A stretch of 64,000 nucleotides of DNA from Nocardia abscessus (lineage in GTDB: Bacteria > Actinomycetota > Actinomycetes > Mycobacteriales > Mycobacteriaceae): contig NZ_JADLQO010000006.1 in the NCBI RefSeq assembly GCF_015477775.1, positions 1 to 64,000 of the forward strand. Direction: 5' to 3'. Both the position numbers and the translations under genes were made by a program. Positions 63,827 through 64,000 of the stretch are shown here, one piece after another (position 1 is the stretch's first letter; every line of letters starts with the position of its first letter). The notes below the pieces were generated by a model. That model made no database searches and was not told the origin of the DNA. It was given only the letters and a program-made list of their open reading frames with translations.

Positions 63827-64000
63827 TTGTCGTCTCCCTTGAGCTTCAACAGGGCCGGAAGGTCGAGGCGGCGCAGGCCGCGCGCGCCCGCCGCGCGCAT
63901 CGCGCCGAGCGCGACCAGCAGCTTCGGCATCGAATACGGGTACCAGAACAGTTCTTTCTGCTGGGTCGGCAGGATCGGCGTGGTGATCGCCTGCTGACGG
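63823..64000 (-). CDS. C-terminal part of an unidentified gene (runs off the window)
   Basis: Fifty-eight terminal codons, reading QQAITTPILPTQQKELFWYPYSMPKLLVALG, then an Ala/Arg-rich helix and LDLPALLKLKGDDK. I do not recognise the family from this piece. It is translationally coupled to the SDR gene by a four-base overlap and is probably an enzyme of the same pathway. Confidence 0.7.
   Translation of the reverse strand, partial: RQQAITTPILPTQQKELFWYPYSMPKLLVALGAMRAAGARGLRRLDLPALLKLKGDDK

Overview
The window is high-GC actinobacterial DNA from the order Mycobacteriales, most likely Nocardia or a close relative. Two blocks keep the gene order of the Mycobacterium tuberculosis chromosome in mirror orientation: 1-22929 corresponds to Rv3667 (acs) through Rv3644c (holB), and 48914-53949 corresponds to Rv3628 (ppa) through Rv3624c (hpt). 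Gene names in these blocks rest on both protein motifs and order.

Block A (1-23064): the 5' end of acetyl-CoA synthetase; a four-gene dipeptide ABC transporter operon; a degenerate Fic-fold protein; a HAD phosphatase flanked by two structured small RNAs (an Ms1/MTS2823-like RNA and a 6C/B11 RNA); the septum-site protein ssd followed by a tad/flp pilus-like operon; an MrfA-type helicase divergent from a cold-shock gene; topA; a DinB-fold protein; holB; and tRNA-Thr(CGT).

Accessory block B (23065-48900): it begins right after the tRNA with a decayed reading frame. Next comes a frameshifted alpha/beta hydrolase with a MerR regulator and a MerR-type promoter, then a LysR/RibD-like divergent pair and two more hydrolases (one with a broken signal peptide). 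A cytochrome P450 lacking the usual I-helix acid-alcohol pair lies directly upstream of an HTH-nSTAND ATPase, near an Rsm22-like methyltransferase. Then follow small enzymes, a dyad-controlled hydrolase, a Pls/PosA-type NRPS-like protein translationally coupled to an M1 peptidase, a SAM-IV riboswitch ahead of a class V aminotransferase, a Uma2 nuclease, a flavin reductase, a YbaK deacylase, a short OHCU-decarboxylase-like protein, a crotonase and a small secreted peptide.

Block C (48914-64000): ppa, dacB, a zincin-like protein, tilS and hpt. Next is a translationally coupled cluster on the minus strand: an apparently active membrane Ser/Thr kinase, a paralogous predicted pseudokinase with a long Thr-motif insert, and a cyclase-family hydrolase. 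Divergent from it is an amidase-fold protein lacking the whole catalytic triad. The window ends with a LysR regulator, an SDR and the 3' end of an unidentified gene.

Many monocistronic genes start 6-8 bases after a TANNNT box with no Shine-Dalgarno sequence, which points to leaderless mRNAs and helped choose starts. The least explained parts are the kinase/pseudokinase/cyclase cluster with its triad-less amidase neighbour, and the P450-nSTAND pair.
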